A stretch of 64,000 nt of DNA from an uncultured Dorea sp. (GCA_910579925.1 CAJTVY010000012.1:14764-78763); one strand, 5' to 3'. Shown: positions 54,700 to 63,675, counted from the stretch's first letter. The notes: a model not told the origin generated them from the sequence alone. A program made the numbers and translations.

Positions 54700-55356
54700 A
54701 TGATACCACTAAATGAACAGGCATACCGGCATCTTCAGAGTCTGATTATAGAAGGGCAGTTTGCTTATGACAGGATCTATTCTGAGACAAAATTATCGAA
54801 AGAACTGGGAATCTCCCGTACGCCTTTTCGGGACGCCGTACATCGACTCGCTCAGGAAGGATATATCGACATTATCCCCAGCAAGGGCTTCATGCTCCAT
54901 CAGCTTACGCGTCAGGATATTGACGAAACTTTTCAGGTACGGTCAGCTTTAGAGTGTTACTGCACTTTACAGATTGCAAAGCAGATCGTTTCTAATCCGT
55001 CAGCCCGCCCTGTAAAAAAACTATTAAGAGAACTGCATATGCTCACCGACCTGCTGAAGGAAATATTAGAATCTGACGGTTCAATTGCAGAATTTTGTGA
55101 GTATGATTTCCAGTTTCATACTAAAATTATCGACTTTGCCGAAAACCGACAGATCTCTTCTATCTTCGCAACTTTTAAGTACCGTATGCGAAAGCTTGCC
55201 GAGCTTTCTCTGGCTCATGAAGGACGGCTTCAGGATACTTACCGCGAGCATCTTGCAATTGTAGAAACAATGGAAAAGGGCGATGTAGAACACATCTACG
55301 AGATTACGCTTGCGCATATGGATACGGCGCGAAAGATTAATCTGGACGATCTTTAG
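54700..55356 (+). CDS. GntR family regulator with FCD domain
   Basis: A 218-residue FadR-subfamily regulator. Winged helix: ETKLSKELGISRTPFRDAVH, RLAQEGYIDIIPSKGFML; C-terminal all-helical FCD domain with EYDFQFHTKIIDFA and the metal/ligand His in EHLAIVETMEKGD. ATG 54700 lies 11 bases after GGAGG; a TTG at 54682 would place the ribosome site inside the gene. It divergently faces the GarR-like operon and probably senses a sugar acid. Confidence 0.92.
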   Translation: MIPLNEQAYRHLQSLIIEGQFAYDRIYSETKLSKELGISRTPFRDAVHRLAQEGYIDIIPSKGFMLHQLTRQDIDETFQVRSALECYCTLQIAKQIVSNPSARPVKKLLRELHMLTDLLKEILESDGSIAEFCEYDFQFHTKIIDFAENRQISSIFATFKYRMRKLAELSLAHEGRLQDTYREHLAIVETMEKGDVEHIYEITLAHMDTARKINLDDL

Positions 55357-55377
55357 ACTCATATAGGAATAGAACTT

Positions 55378-55458
55378 AAAATGTCAATAATCCTGCTTTA
55401 TATTTTCCACACAGACGTTACCGTTCGCAGTCATATAGAACAGGTTTATTGACATTTT
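55378..55458 (+). terminator. Long-range inverted repeat after gntR
   Basis: 13-bp perfect arms AAAATGTCAATAA (55378-55390) and TTATTGACATTTT (55446-55458), extendable to 17 of 18 pairs, enclosing about 45 bases. A T-run follows on the plus strand, so it can end gntR. It could equally be a small structured RNA. Confidence 0.5.
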
Positions 55459-55498
55459 TATACTTAGAATACGATCCTTCTGACGTATATAAATCGTA

Positions 55499-55747
55499 TT
55501 AATTCGCAAGAAATTCTTCGATCTCTTCCAGGCTTTTTCCAGATGCAACAAGCAGTTCGGCAGCCTTCTGAACCTCGGCCTGCTTTTTCTGTTTTTCAAC
55601 CATAGCTTCATAACGAATCTGATCTTTTTTCAATTGTTTGAGATTCGCTTTTTCCTGTTTCAGTTCTGCAGATAACGATTCAATTCTTTCTTCTGCCAGC
55701 TCAATTAATTCCGGATAATTTTTCTCTTCTACCTTTCTTCTTGCCAT
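55499..55747 (-). CDS. Small coiled-coil protein of unknown function
   Basis: An 82-residue, highly charged, mostly helical protein: MARRKVEEKNYPELIELAEE, then a coiled coil about residues 20-60, and a C-terminal GKSLEEIEEFLAN that looks like a small helical hairpin. GGAGGACGTTCATT precedes the ATG. No family is assigned. It is monocistronic between gntR and the S1 protein. Confidence 0.75.
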   Translation of the reverse strand: MARRKVEEKNYPELIELAEERIESLSAELKQEKANLKQLKKDQIRYEAMVEKQKKQAEVQKAAELLVASGKSLEEIEEFLAN

Positions 55748-55852
55748 AATGAACGTCCTCCATAAATTATTTATTTACACTATAAAGATATCATTCATTA
55801 ACAAAAGAGTAAAGTATTTCCTTACAATTTATTTAAAAAATTTTTCTTTTTT

Positions 55853-55882
55853 TTGAACATTTCTCCTGTTATATGTTATAAT
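55853..55882 (+). promoter_or_regulatory. Promoter of the S1-domain gene
   Basis: TTGAAC (55853-55858), 18-base spacer, TATAAT (55877-55882), 61 bases before the start, preceded by an A/T-tract that may act as an UP element. Confidence 0.65.
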
Positions 55883-55943
55883 GAAAATGTACGATGGTAT
55901 GTGTGACGGCGTACAAGTCTTGGTAGCGAAAGGGAATAATACT

Positions 55944-56645
55944 ATGAGTGAAGAATTATTACAAGAAACAGCAGCAGAAGCTGCCAGCAACACGGAAGAA
56001 ACCATGGCAGATTATGAGGAACATTTTGACGATGCCAATCCATGGAATCTCGTAACCTCCTATAAGGAGAAAGGAACCGTTCTTCCCGTTAAGGTCGAGG
56101 GAATCGTGAACGGCGGCGCAATCGCCATGGTGGAGGGACTTCGCGGGTTCATTCCTGCATCCAGACTGTCCCTGTCCTACATTGAAGACCTTGAGACATA
56201 TCTGCTCAAGGATATCGAAGTGAAAGTCATCGAAGTGGATCAGGCCAGCGAGCGTCTGGTACTTTCCTGCCGTGAGATTCTCAAGGAGAAAGAGAAGAAA
56301 GCCATGGCGGAGAAGATCGCCAATGTGAAGATCGGAAGCGTTGTGAACGGAACAGTAGAGAGTCTTCAGAACTACGGTGCGTTTATCCGCTTAGAAGACG
56401 GACTGTCCGGCTTAGTTCACGTTTCTCAGATCAGTCAGAAGCGTGTGAAGTCACCGAAAGACGTTCTGAACACCGGCGACGAAGTCAGAGTGAAAATTAT
56501 CGGACTCAAGGACGGAAAGATCAGCCTCAGCATGAAGGCTCTTGAGGAAGTGAAAGAAGAGCCTGTAGAGAAAGTGAACATTCCTAAGTCTGAGAGCATC
56601 GGAACCAGCCTTGGAGACCTGTTCAAAGGAATTAAGCTGAATTAG
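55944..56645 (+). CDS. S1 RNA-binding domain protein
   Basis: A 233-residue protein with an acidic N-terminus and two S1 domains (about residues 38-115: GTVLPVKVEGIVNGGAIAMV; about 132-205: GSVVNGTVESLQNYGAFIRL, then GLSGLVHVSQIS). It resembles a short form of ribosomal protein S1, which low-GC bacteria use in place of the six-domain type, and may bind mRNA or regulate translation. ATG 55944 follows AAAGGG by nine bases; an in-frame ATG at 55881 overlaps the -10. Confidence 0.88.
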   Translation: MSEELLQETAAEAASNTEETMADYEEHFDDANPWNLVTSYKEKGTVLPVKVEGIVNGGAIAMVEGLRGFIPASRLSLSYIEDLETYLLKDIEVKVIEVDQASERLVLSCREILKEKEKKAMAEKIANVKIGSVVNGTVESLQNYGAFIRLEDGLSGLVHVSQISQKRVKSPKDVLNTGDEVRVKIIGLKDGKISLSMKALEEVKEEPVEKVNIPKSESIGTSLGDLFKGIKLN

Positions 56646-56662
56646 TACAGAGCCCATATGAA

Positions 56663-56700
56663 GAAGAATGCCGCAGACCGTTTCATCTGCGGCATTCTTC
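56663..56700. terminator. Bidirectional terminator
   Basis: 15-bp perfect stem GAAGAATGCCGCAGA and its complement around an 8-base loop, between the converging S1 gene and the ABC permease gene. T-rich flanks on both sides. Confidence 0.8.
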
Positions 56701-56711
56701 TTATCATCGTA

Positions 56712-57518
56712 CTATAACGGAAGATCCTTCTTACAAAATCGCAATGCGCCTAACAGATAAGATACAACGCTTACGCCAGCCAGAACTCCTAGTTTCCAGA
56801 GGAAATCATAATTCACTTCATTGCTCACCACAGTCTCCATAGCAGGCATATCCAGAAGTCCCACCAGCGTCATCTGATTAAAGATATCAAGCTGTTCAAT
56901 CCCTACCCCCATCTCAACCAGTTCTTCTGCTCCGAACACGCCAAGAAGAGAGGCGATAAAACACCAGACGGTGATCCCGCCGCCGAATATAAGCGCCCGG
57001 TTACTATGGTTAAACAGGCAGCTTCCCAGGAAACACACGGCCGCTATCGCTTCCGTCAGAACATATATTCCGGCAAACTTAACAATCGTAACCGCCGCGT
57101 CCGAATCTCCTGCAATCTGCTCGTTCAGTACGCATTTGACCCCGCAGACAATCCCCATCACCACCAGAGGACTAAGAAGCAGGAACATTACATGAGTCAA
57201 TGCGACCGCTCTGCGTTCTGTCGGCGTAGACAGAATATACGCCATCGAACCATGATCCACCTGGGACGAAACCAGGGCATTTGCCACAACCACTACCAGC
57301 AGAAAAACCGGGATGAGAATGATTACTTTATAATACATGGTATTCAGAATCACGCTGGGATCCATGCTTTCATTCAGATCCGTCTGAATGGCATCTATTG
57401 CAATCGTTACTACCGCGCTCATCATCGCCATAATCAGAACCACGGCCACGACAAAAATCCGGTATGTACGGACATCCTGCCCAAACAGCGGCCATGAAAA
57501 ATTTTTCGTTGTCTTCAT
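56712..57518 (-). CDS. ABC-2 type transporter permease
   Basis: A 268-residue membrane protein with six hydrophobic segments (first about residues 21-43), starting MKTTKNFSWPLFGQDVRTYR. It contains SSQVDHGSMAYILSTPTERR, typical of ABC-2 permeases. AAAGGAGAGTGACAT precedes the ATG. Substrate unknown; three bases after the second ATPase gene. Confidence 0.85.
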   Translation of the reverse strand: MKTTKNFSWPLFGQDVRTYRIFVVAVVLIMAMMSAVVTIAIDAIQTDLNESMDPSVILNTMYYKVIILIPVFLLVVVVANALVSSQVDHGSMAYILSTPTERRAVALTHVMFLLLSPLVVMGIVCGVKCVLNEQIAGDSDAAVTIVKFAGIYVLTEAIAAVCFLGSCLFNHSNRALIFGGGITVWCFIASLLGVFGAEELVEMGVGIEQLDIFNQMTLVGLLDMPAMETVVSNEVNYDFLWKLGVLAGVSVVSYLLGALRFCKKDLPL

Positions 57519-57521
57519 ATG

Positions 57522-58418
57522 TCACTCTCCTTTTCCAATTGCCTCTTTAAAATATGTCTCAAGGGTCGTGTGCCTCTCCTGAAACTCGCAGATCAGATAC
57601 CCTTTTAGGTGCTGAAGCAGAATAATAATATCCCTGGTAGGAAGCGTTACCTCTAAAGAACGCCCTCCTACAATCTTCACGGTATCATAACGAAACCGGT
57701 CCACAAAATCAGCCCTGTCCCATGCTGTATTAAACGTGATACAAAACCATTTATTCTCTGGATTTCGTATCTGATCCATATCAACAGTTCTGATCACCCT
57801 TCCTCTGTGAATGATCGCCGCCTTATCGCAGACCTCCTCAATCTCCTCGAAAATATGGCTGGACATAAATATCGTCCTTCCCTTTGCCTTCTCTTCTCTT
57901 ATCAGTTTGAGAAAGGCTTCTCTCATAAGCGGGTCAAGCCCCGTAGTCGGTTCATCCAGAATCAGAATCTCGCGGTCGCCCATAAGCGCTGCGACAATGG
58001 CCGTCTTCTGCTTCATCCCCTTGGACATCCTTCTTAGATTCGCCGACGGGTCAAGCTGAAGGCGGCTGATCAGCCGTTCCATATATGTAAAATCTTCAAT
58101 ATCCAGATATTTTGCATAATGCCGCAGAAACTGTGTTCCCGTACGGAAACGGGGAAATTCTATCTGTCCGGGGACATAACTGATATAGTGCTTAAGTTCC
58201 GTCCGGTCCTTCCATGCGTCTTTGCCTTTGATCCTGATCGTCCCACGGTCAGGCTTCATAAATCCCATCAGATTACGAATGGTCGTGGTCTTCCCCGAAC
58301 CATTCGTGCCGATAAATCCATAGACCACACCTGGCTCAAGGCTCATGCTCAAATCATAAATACCGCGCCCTTTGCCAAAATCCTTCGTGACGCCGCTAAG
58401 TTCTATCATCTCTGTCAT
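57522..58418 (-). CDS. ABC transporter ATP-binding protein (second)
   Basis: A 298-residue ATPase: Walker A GTNGSGKTTT, signature-like RMSKGMKQKTAIVAAL, Walker B ILILDEPTTGLDP, switch His in SSHIFEE, and a C-terminal extension of about 75 residues. Start ATG overlaps the upstream ATPase stop (ATGA). Signature lacks the usual SGGQ. Confidence 0.92.
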   Translation of the reverse strand: MTEMIELSGVTKDFGKGRGIYDLSMSLEPGVVYGFIGTNGSGKTTTIRNLMGFMKPDRGTIRIKGKDAWKDRTELKHYISYVPGQIEFPRFRTGTQFLRHYAKYLDIEDFTYMERLISRLQLDPSANLRRMSKGMKQKTAIVAALMGDREILILDEPTTGLDPLMREAFLKLIREEKAKGRTIFMSSHIFEEIEEVCDKAAIIHRGRVIRTVDMDQIRNPENKWFCITFNTAWDRADFVDRFRYDTVKIVGGRSLEVTLPTRDIIILLQHLKGYLICEFQERHTTLETYFKEAIGKGE

Positions 58419-59359
58419 GATACACCTCCCTGAAGCTCTATTTCACTGACCGTCTCCTGCAATTCCTCCTCTTCCCTGTAGAACCGCATAAAGTGATCCT
58501 CCAGAGTATAAGGAATCTCACTGACGTCCATTACATTCAGTTCCGAGAGAACCGGAATCAGCTGGTTCAGCTCCACCATATCCACCATCAGCCGTACCGT
58601 CAGCCTTTTCGGATCTTTACTGGTGAACAGAAAATCCTTTTCTGTAAAACGATCGTAGTCTCGTTCCGTCTCAAAGGATAATTTATAAATCCAATGCTTT
58701 TTCTCTTTCAGTTCCTGCGCACCAAAATCCGCTGCAATCCTGCCCTCTTTGATGATTGCAATCCGATCGCAGACCGCATCAACTTCATGAAAAATATGCG
58801 ATGATAACAGAATGGTCTTGCCTCGTTTCTTCTCTGAACGGATAAATTCAATAAACACTTCCTGCATAACCGGATCCAGACCGGAGGTCGGTTCATCCAG
58901 AATCAGTATGTCGGGATCGTGCATAAACGCCGTAACCACCGCAAGCTTTCTCTTATCTCCGACGCTCATGTCGCGGATCTTCATGGACGTATCAAGGGCA
59001 AACAGCGTAATCAGACGAGAACAGTGATCTGCATCCTTCCCCATCTTCCGCAATCTTGTCATATACCCAAGGAACCGCCTGCCTGTCATCATCTCTGGAA
59101 AGGCAGTCTCGCCCGGCAGATAACCTACCATTGTTTTTAATTCTGCCGCCTTCTTCCGGCAGTCCATTCCACAGATCTCAACTTCGCCCCTCTGTGGTTT
59201 TAAGAAGCCCATTAAGTGGCGGATCGTCGTAGTCTTTCCCGCCCCGTTAGGGCCGAGGAACCCATAACAGATCCCCTTTTCCACATGTAGAGAGAGGTCA
59301 AAAATCCCCCGTCCCTTTCCGTAATCTTTTGTCAAATTTCTGATGTCTATCATATTCAT
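58415..59359 (-). CDS. ABC transporter ATP-binding protein (first)
   Basis: A 314-residue ATPase paralogous to the next gene: Walker A GPNGAGKTTT, signature-like DMSVGDKRKLAVVTAF, Walker B ILILDEPTSGLDP, switch SSHIFHE. GGGAGGAGCCTT precedes the ATG. The two ATPases with one permease suggest an asymmetric exporter. No regulator gene accompanies the operon. Confidence 0.92.
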   Translation of the reverse strand: MNMIDIRNLTKDYGKGRGIFDLSLHVEKGICYGFLGPNGAGKTTTIRHLMGFLKPQRGEVEICGMDCRKKAAELKTMVGYLPGETAFPEMMTGRRFLGYMTRLRKMGKDADHCSRLITLFALDTSMKIRDMSVGDKRKLAVVTAFMHDPDILILDEPTSGLDPVMQEVFIEFIRSEKKRGKTILLSSHIFHEVDAVCDRIAIIKEGRIAADFGAQELKEKKHWIYKLSFETERDYDRFTEKDFLFTSKDPKRLTVRLMVDMVELNQLIPVLSELNVMDVSEIPYTLEDHFMRFYREEEELQETVSEIELQGGVS

Positions 59360-59508
59360 AAGGCTCCTCCCATCTTCTGAAAAACTGACGCATATGACAG
59401 GTACTATGCTATTTTAAGGCATAGCGGCATATTTTTCAAGATATTCCCGCCCTGCCGCCTGAATAAGTGTAACATACGTTACTGTTCACTCCTGCAAAAG
59501 TTATTCCG
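59360..59508. other. Intergenic, upstream of the ABC operon
   Basis: About 150 bases; the proximal part should carry the ABC operon promoter, but I see no clear -35/-10 pair. Confidence 0.4.
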
Positions 59509-59643
59509 TTATATACGCTCCTCCTCTACAAAAGATAAGAATTTTAATACAGCCGGCGAAAGCTGTTTTCCCGGCAGATGGGCAACTCCCAGCATACGTG
59601 AATAAAGTTCGCCAAAGGACCGCACGCAGACGTCAAAGGGAGC
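59509..59643 (-). pseudogene. LysR-family regulator remnant, C-terminus only
   Basis: The last about 45 codons of a LysR-type regulator: NAPFDVCVRSFGELYSRMLG, then GKQLSPAVLKFLSFVEEERI, the usual LysR C-terminal end. No start codon, ribosome site or DNA-binding domain precedes it; upstream lies the terminator at 59661. It is a leftover of a deleted gene. Confidence 0.55.
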
Positions 59644-59660
59644 GTTATATAAGTAATATT

Positions 59661-59691
59661 GAAAACGGGGCTGACCAGAAGCCCCGTTTTC
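59661..59691. terminator. Terminator after the M24 peptidase remnant
   Basis: 12-bp stem GAAAACGGGGCT and its complement around GACCAGA, directly after the remnant's stop. It would have ended the original peptidase gene. Confidence 0.7.
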
Positions 59692-59695
59692 TGTA

Positions 59696-60178
59696 TTAAA
59701 TCGCTCTTGTATACTTCTTAAGCCATTCCTTCTCTTCCTCATTCAGATAAGGAGATACTTTCTCATATACGGTCTTATGATATTCATTCAGCGAAAGCCT
59801 GGTTTCCTCTGAAAGCATCTCTGCTTTGACTGCATCCAGATCCATCGGTATATATGTAATAATTTCAAAATGCATGAACTGACCATACTCATTTTCTTTC
59901 CCTTTACATACAAGGATCTCGTTCTCAAGCCGGACTCCATGAGAACCTTCAATATAGATTCCCGGCTCGTCGGTAAGAACCATCCCCTCTTCCAGAACAG
60001 CCGATTCTCCTGCGCGGTACTGCCAGCGGAAACCTGCCGGAGACTCATGGATACTTAACAGATAACCCATGCCGTGCCCGGTTCCGCATTTGAAATCAAG
60101 GTTTCTGTCCCAAAGCGGTTTTCTCGCCATCAGATCCAGATTCAGTCCCGTACATCCATATAAAAACTTTGCCCATCC
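59696..60178 (-). pseudogene. M24 aminopeptidase P remnant, C-terminal third
   Basis: About 160 codons of an Xaa-Pro aminopeptidase: AKFLYGCTGLNLDLMARKPL, CGTGHGMGYLLSIHES with a metal His, EEGMVLTDEPGIYIEGSHGV and RLENEILV with metal Glu residues, and the C-terminal FEIITYIPMDL region. The N-terminal domains and the two Asp ligands are missing. It begins inside the end of the dehydratase gene in another frame, with no ribosome site. A functional product is unlikely. Confidence 0.85.
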
Positions 60179-61827
60179 AGATCCCATGGCTGCATAGCGC
60201 CGCCTTCTTCCGCCGGCCGGCACATCCTTGCATAGATATTAAGGCATCCTTTTGTCTCCTTTAACGGCGGGCATGTCCATGCCTTTCTCCTTCTTTCAAT
60301 CTCATCTTCAGATACTAAAAGCGTCAGTTCGCCGCCGTTAATATCCATGACAATCTCGTCCCCGTCCTCTACAAGGGCAATCACCCCGCCGTCATAAGCT
60401 TCCGGCGATACATGGCCCACAATCGCTCCATAATTAAAACCGGAAAACCGGGCATCCGAAATCAGCCCCACGCTTTTATGCAATTCCTTGCCGATCAAGG
60501 CGTCAATACTGAGCATCAGTTCCTTCATGCCTGGCGCTCCCTTGCATCCTTCATAGCGGATTACGATAATATCCCCGGGAACGATTTCGCCTGCCTGAAT
60601 TGCCTCAAATGCAGGCCTGTCCCCGTCGTACACTTTCGCCTTGCCTTTCAGGTATTTCACCTCGTCGTACACTGCCGTAGGACGTACAATCGCACCGTTC
60701 GGCGACAGATTGCCCCTTAAAATCTTCAGTCCTGGTTCATGAAACAAGGGTTTTTCAAGAGAATGGATCACTTTGTTCTCCTGTGGAGTCACCCTGGACA
60801 GCATCTCTTTCCATGTATTCCCATACATACCCGGCACATCGGTAAACAGCCTGCTCTCCAACTGTTTCATCACGTTCATCACACCGCCTGCATAGTGGAA
60901 ATCAACTACCGTATACGGACCGCTTGGCACTACTGCGTTGATACACGGAATTTCTTTAGCATATTTCTCAAAATCTGCCAGAGTCATCTTAATCCCCAGT
61001 TCATAGGCATAAGACAATAAATGCAGTACTGCGTTCGTAGAACCGGCGACAGCCATGTCAAACATGACTGCATTCATCAGAACTTCCCTGGTGATCAGTT
61101 CAGACGGTTTCCGTCCCGCTTTCACAAGCTCCACCGCATATGCCCCTGCTTCCCTTGCTTTTCTGAGTTTTGCGTTGTCAGCTGCCGGCGTGGTTGAGGT
61201 CCCCGGCAAAACCAGGTTCAGAACCTCCCCCAGCATCTGCATGGTGTTCGCCGTCCCCATGGACGGACACGCTCCAAAAGAAGGACATACGCTGTCCTCA
61301 AGCCCGAATAATTCTTCCTCTGTGGCGCCGGAAAAACGAGCCGTATCCAGATCTGCCTCCACGACCGTCTTCCCGCAGTATTGCCCGGGCTGCATGGATC
61401 CACCCGTCACAACCATAGAAGGAAGATCAAGCCGCATAGCTGCCAGATAACAGCCGGCAATAATATTATCACAGGACGCCACCATGACCAGGCCGTCAAA
61501 ATTATGTACTCTTGTGACAAATTCGACGGACATGGCAACGATGTCCCTTCCTACCTGTTCATATTTGAGTTCCTCCGCTCCGTTTGCAATATTTCCGCAT
61601 GTTGCGGGAATGCCGAATTCTACCGGAACGCCGCCTGCAGCCCATATTCCTTCCTTTACCGCTTCCGCAATCTGACGCAGATGTGCAGACCCCGGCGACC
61701 CCGCCATATAGGAATTGGGCAGGCCGATATGTGGTTTTTTCCTGATGTCTCTGTCTGAATAACTGGCTGCTTTCATCATCACACGTCTGTGCGCTGCTTG
61801 CGCTCCATTCCAAAATTCAGTGCCCAT
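60142..61827 (-). CDS. IlvD/Edd family dehydratase with altered C-terminus
   Basis: A 561-residue Fe-S dehydratase of the dihydroxy-acid/sugar-acid dehydratase family. Cluster and active-site motifs are VASCDNIIAGCYLAAM, SVCPSFGACPSMGTANTMQM and LISDARFSGFNYGAIVGHVS. The start is MGTEFWNGAQAAHRRVMMKA after AAGGAGGAGAAAG. The end, DLDGQSFYMDVRD, is encoded by DNA belonging to the M24 remnant, so the native last residues were lost in a deletion. No other branched-chain genes are near, which favours a sugar-acid substrate. It may still be active. Confidence 0.85.
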   Translation of the reverse strand: MGTEFWNGAQAAHRRVMMKAASYSDRDIRKKPHIGLPNSYMAGSPGSAHLRQIAEAVKEGIWAAGGVPVEFGIPATCGNIANGAEELKYEQVGRDIVAMSVEFVTRVHNFDGLVMVASCDNIIAGCYLAAMRLDLPSMVVTGGSMQPGQYCGKTVVEADLDTARFSGATEEELFGLEDSVCPSFGACPSMGTANTMQMLGEVLNLVLPGTSTTPAADNAKLRKAREAGAYAVELVKAGRKPSELITREVLMNAVMFDMAVAGSTNAVLHLLSYAYELGIKMTLADFEKYAKEIPCINAVVPSGPYTVVDFHYAGGVMNVMKQLESRLFTDVPGMYGNTWKEMLSRVTPQENKVIHSLEKPLFHEPGLKILRGNLSPNGAIVRPTAVYDEVKYLKGKAKVYDGDRPAFEAIQAGEIVPGDIIVIRYEGCKGAPGMKELMLSIDALIGKELHKSVGLISDARFSGFNYGAIVGHVSPEAYDGGVIALVEDGDEIVMDINGGELTLLVSEDEIERRRKAWTCPPLKETKGCLNIYARMCRPAEEGGAMQPWDLDGQSFYMDVRD

Positions 61828-62302
61828 CTTTCTCCTCCTTATCAAGTCTTATTACTATCTTTATAATAAATAAAATTCATAGATAAATAAACTTAAAATT
61901 TTTTATCTGGTACATAAGTTTTGCTAATATCAGGAAATATTTTCTGTCATACTTTGCCTCTCATATCTTTTCTCACATATACAAAATCTAAGGAAAATTT
62001 TCATAATTATAGCATTCAGGCAACTACAATATAACTTTAAAATATAGCCCCAACAGGGGTGTTTCATACAAAACAACTTTTCCATTGCACCAGGATCATG
62101 CTTTACATGGAATTCCCCATTTCTCTGCGGCTTGTTTTACTGTCATATACATAAAAAGTACACCTTGCTTTCCAAAACATTATACTCTATTTTCTGAATC
62201 ATATCTATCTTATCGGAATAATATTCTCCGATATTCGGAATAAAAAAGACTCGAAAATACATTTCTATTTCCGAATCTTGATTTCCATCATAAGTGACTT
62301 TG
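61828..62302. other. AT-rich intergenic region
   Basis: 475 bases, clearly richer in A and T than the window to its left, without a supported frame. The promoter for the dehydratase must lie here, but no pair of hexamers stands out. It marks the left edge of a compositionally different region. Confidence 0.5.
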
Positions 62303-62896
62303 TTAATTTTCATCCGGTTGTTGTCCTTCGTGGGCTCTCCACTGACATTCCATCATCTGCATATCTGTAAATATTGCTTTGAAAGAAGATTCCTCCGGTG
62401 AGCATGCATAAATGCCAAATTGGATTTTCCCATCCCCCTTCCGCATATGGCAGATCCTCATCTGATCAAAATTCAAACCATCCGCAGAGCATTCGATACA
62501 GTAATCATCTTCCCGCCGGCTAAAACGATACCACATAGACTTTACCGAAGCATCAATAACCGTGGTAGCCAATCTACTATGGTCACGCATACAGGAAGCA
62601 ATTTCTGGAACTAAATGTACATCCAGTTCTTTATTGACAATATCAATTTTTTGTTTAAATTCCAGTGTTGGAATATAGAGCGTTTCCGATATACATTCAC
62701 CATTATATGTTTTTGCACCTTTACCTGATAGTTCTATATCTTGTAATGCTGTTGAATAATAGCGAAATCCATATGAAACTGACTTCTTTACAATATTCAT
62801 TTTTTCAGCAGATATTATAATATGATTATATCCAGTCGTATCGAGCATATAGTTATTATCATTCTCACGATTTGGTACTGTATATTTTTTTGACAT
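62303..62896 (-). CDS. DUF1349-like protein
   Basis: A 197-residue protein whose C-terminal half (DYCIECSADGLNFDQMRICH, GKIQFGIYACSPEESSFKAI, FTDMQM) matches the concanavalin-like DUF1349 family. The N-terminal half is poorly recognisable: NIVKKSVSYGFRYYSTALQD appears to replace the usual start. ATG 62896 follows GAGAGG. Function unknown. AT-rich codon use suggests acquisition. Confidence 0.65.
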   Translation of the reverse strand: MSKKYTVPNRENDNNYMLDTTGYNHIIISAEKMNIVKKSVSYGFRYYSTALQDIELSGKGAKTYNGECISETLYIPTLEFKQKIDIVNKELDVHLVPEIASCMRDHSRLATTVIDASVKSMWYRFSRREDDYCIECSADGLNFDQMRICHMRKGDGKIQFGIYACSPEESSFKAIFTDMQMMECQWRAHEGQQPDEN

Positions 62897-62993
62897 ATAA
62901 CTGCCTCTCATTTATAAATTTATTGGATTTTTTTCTGACTTTTTAATTATGCCATAAATACTATATTCTAACAATAAATATTTTTAAATTTCT

Positions 62994-63036
62994 AAAAAAA
63001 TAGGGCATACTAGATTTCACATCCGATATGCCCTAT
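62994..63036 (-). terminator. Terminator of the DUF4160 pair, copy 1
   Basis: 10-bp stem ATAGGGCATA / TATGCCCTAT with seven T on the minus strand. Nearly identical to the hairpin at 63676..63716. Confidence 0.85.
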
Positions 63037-63042
63037 AATAAA

Positions 63043-63321
63043 TCAGCAATAATAACTAATTTCCCCAAAATATTCATACCACTTTTGCTTGATCTCATTA
63101 CTGTTTGCTTCAATAAATACTAACAGCTTTCTTAAATCTTTGGCAGATATTTGTGAATTGTTATTACAAATAAGTGCTTTTCCTCTTTTCGTTATCCATA
63201 TTTTTGTTGAGTTTGCTCTTGGATTATGTTTCGCAATATGAACATGGATCGGCTCTGTTGGTTTATTCTCGTTTGACCAAAAGAAAATAATATAACCACC
63301 GAACTTAAAAATTTGAGGCAT
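63043..63321 (-). CDS. DUF4160 family protein
   Basis: A 92-residue protein. MPQIFKFGGYIIFFWSNENK, then EPIHVHIAKHNPRANSTKIW, are the DUF4160 core with its conserved HVH. The family commonly sits beside a second small gene in toxin-antitoxin-like pairs, as here; no toxic activity can be shown from sequence. ATG 63321 follows AAGGAGGATTTGCAA inside the end of the upstream gene (17-base overlap). Confidence 0.82.
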   Translation of the reverse strand: MPQIFKFGGYIIFFWSNENKPTEPIHVHIAKHNPRANSTKIWITKRGKALICNNNSQISAKDLRKLLVFIEANSNEIKQKWYEYFGEISYYC

Positions 63322-63574
63322 TTGCAAATCCTCCTTCTTTTGCAAATTCCATAATTAAATGAGCATTATTTTCAACAAACTCTTTATAATAAGCCATTTC
63401 CTCATCAGAGAAACCAACTATATTTTCCCATGTGTAATCCGGCAAGTAACATGTTGCATTATGAAATCCATCATAAACAGCTTTTTCAATATATACTTTA
63501 ACCCTCCCATCTGTTCTTATTTCCGAATGAACTACTTCTGTTGTATCGCTTAGTGTTGCGTAAGGATATACCAT
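63305..63574 (-). CDS. Small partner of the DUF4160 protein
   Basis: An 89-residue protein, MVYPYATLSDTTEVVHSEIR at the start, then RVKVYIEKAVYDGFHNATCY and a helical, acidic C-terminus (FSDEEMAYYKEFVENNAHLI). I do not recognise a named family. GGAGGTTGGTAAT precedes ATG 63574. Its overlap with the DUF4160 gene shows they are one unit. Confidence 0.7.
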   Translation of the reverse strand: MVYPYATLSDTTEVVHSEIRTDGRVKVYIEKAVYDGFHNATCYLPDYTWENIVGFSDEEMAYYKEFVENNAHLIMEFAKEGGFANASNF

Positions 63575-63675
63575 ATTACCAACCTCCATAACCCTATCCG
63601 ATTTCTGTACAAATTGATTCTATCACTACTATACCACAGCCCGAAATCTATATCCACATTTTTCTACAAACTCGT

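Noticed and set aside
55384..55611. 75-codon minus frame at the end of the small coiled-coil gene
   Set aside because: Different frame from the 82-residue protein with a good ribosome site; product is unlikely.
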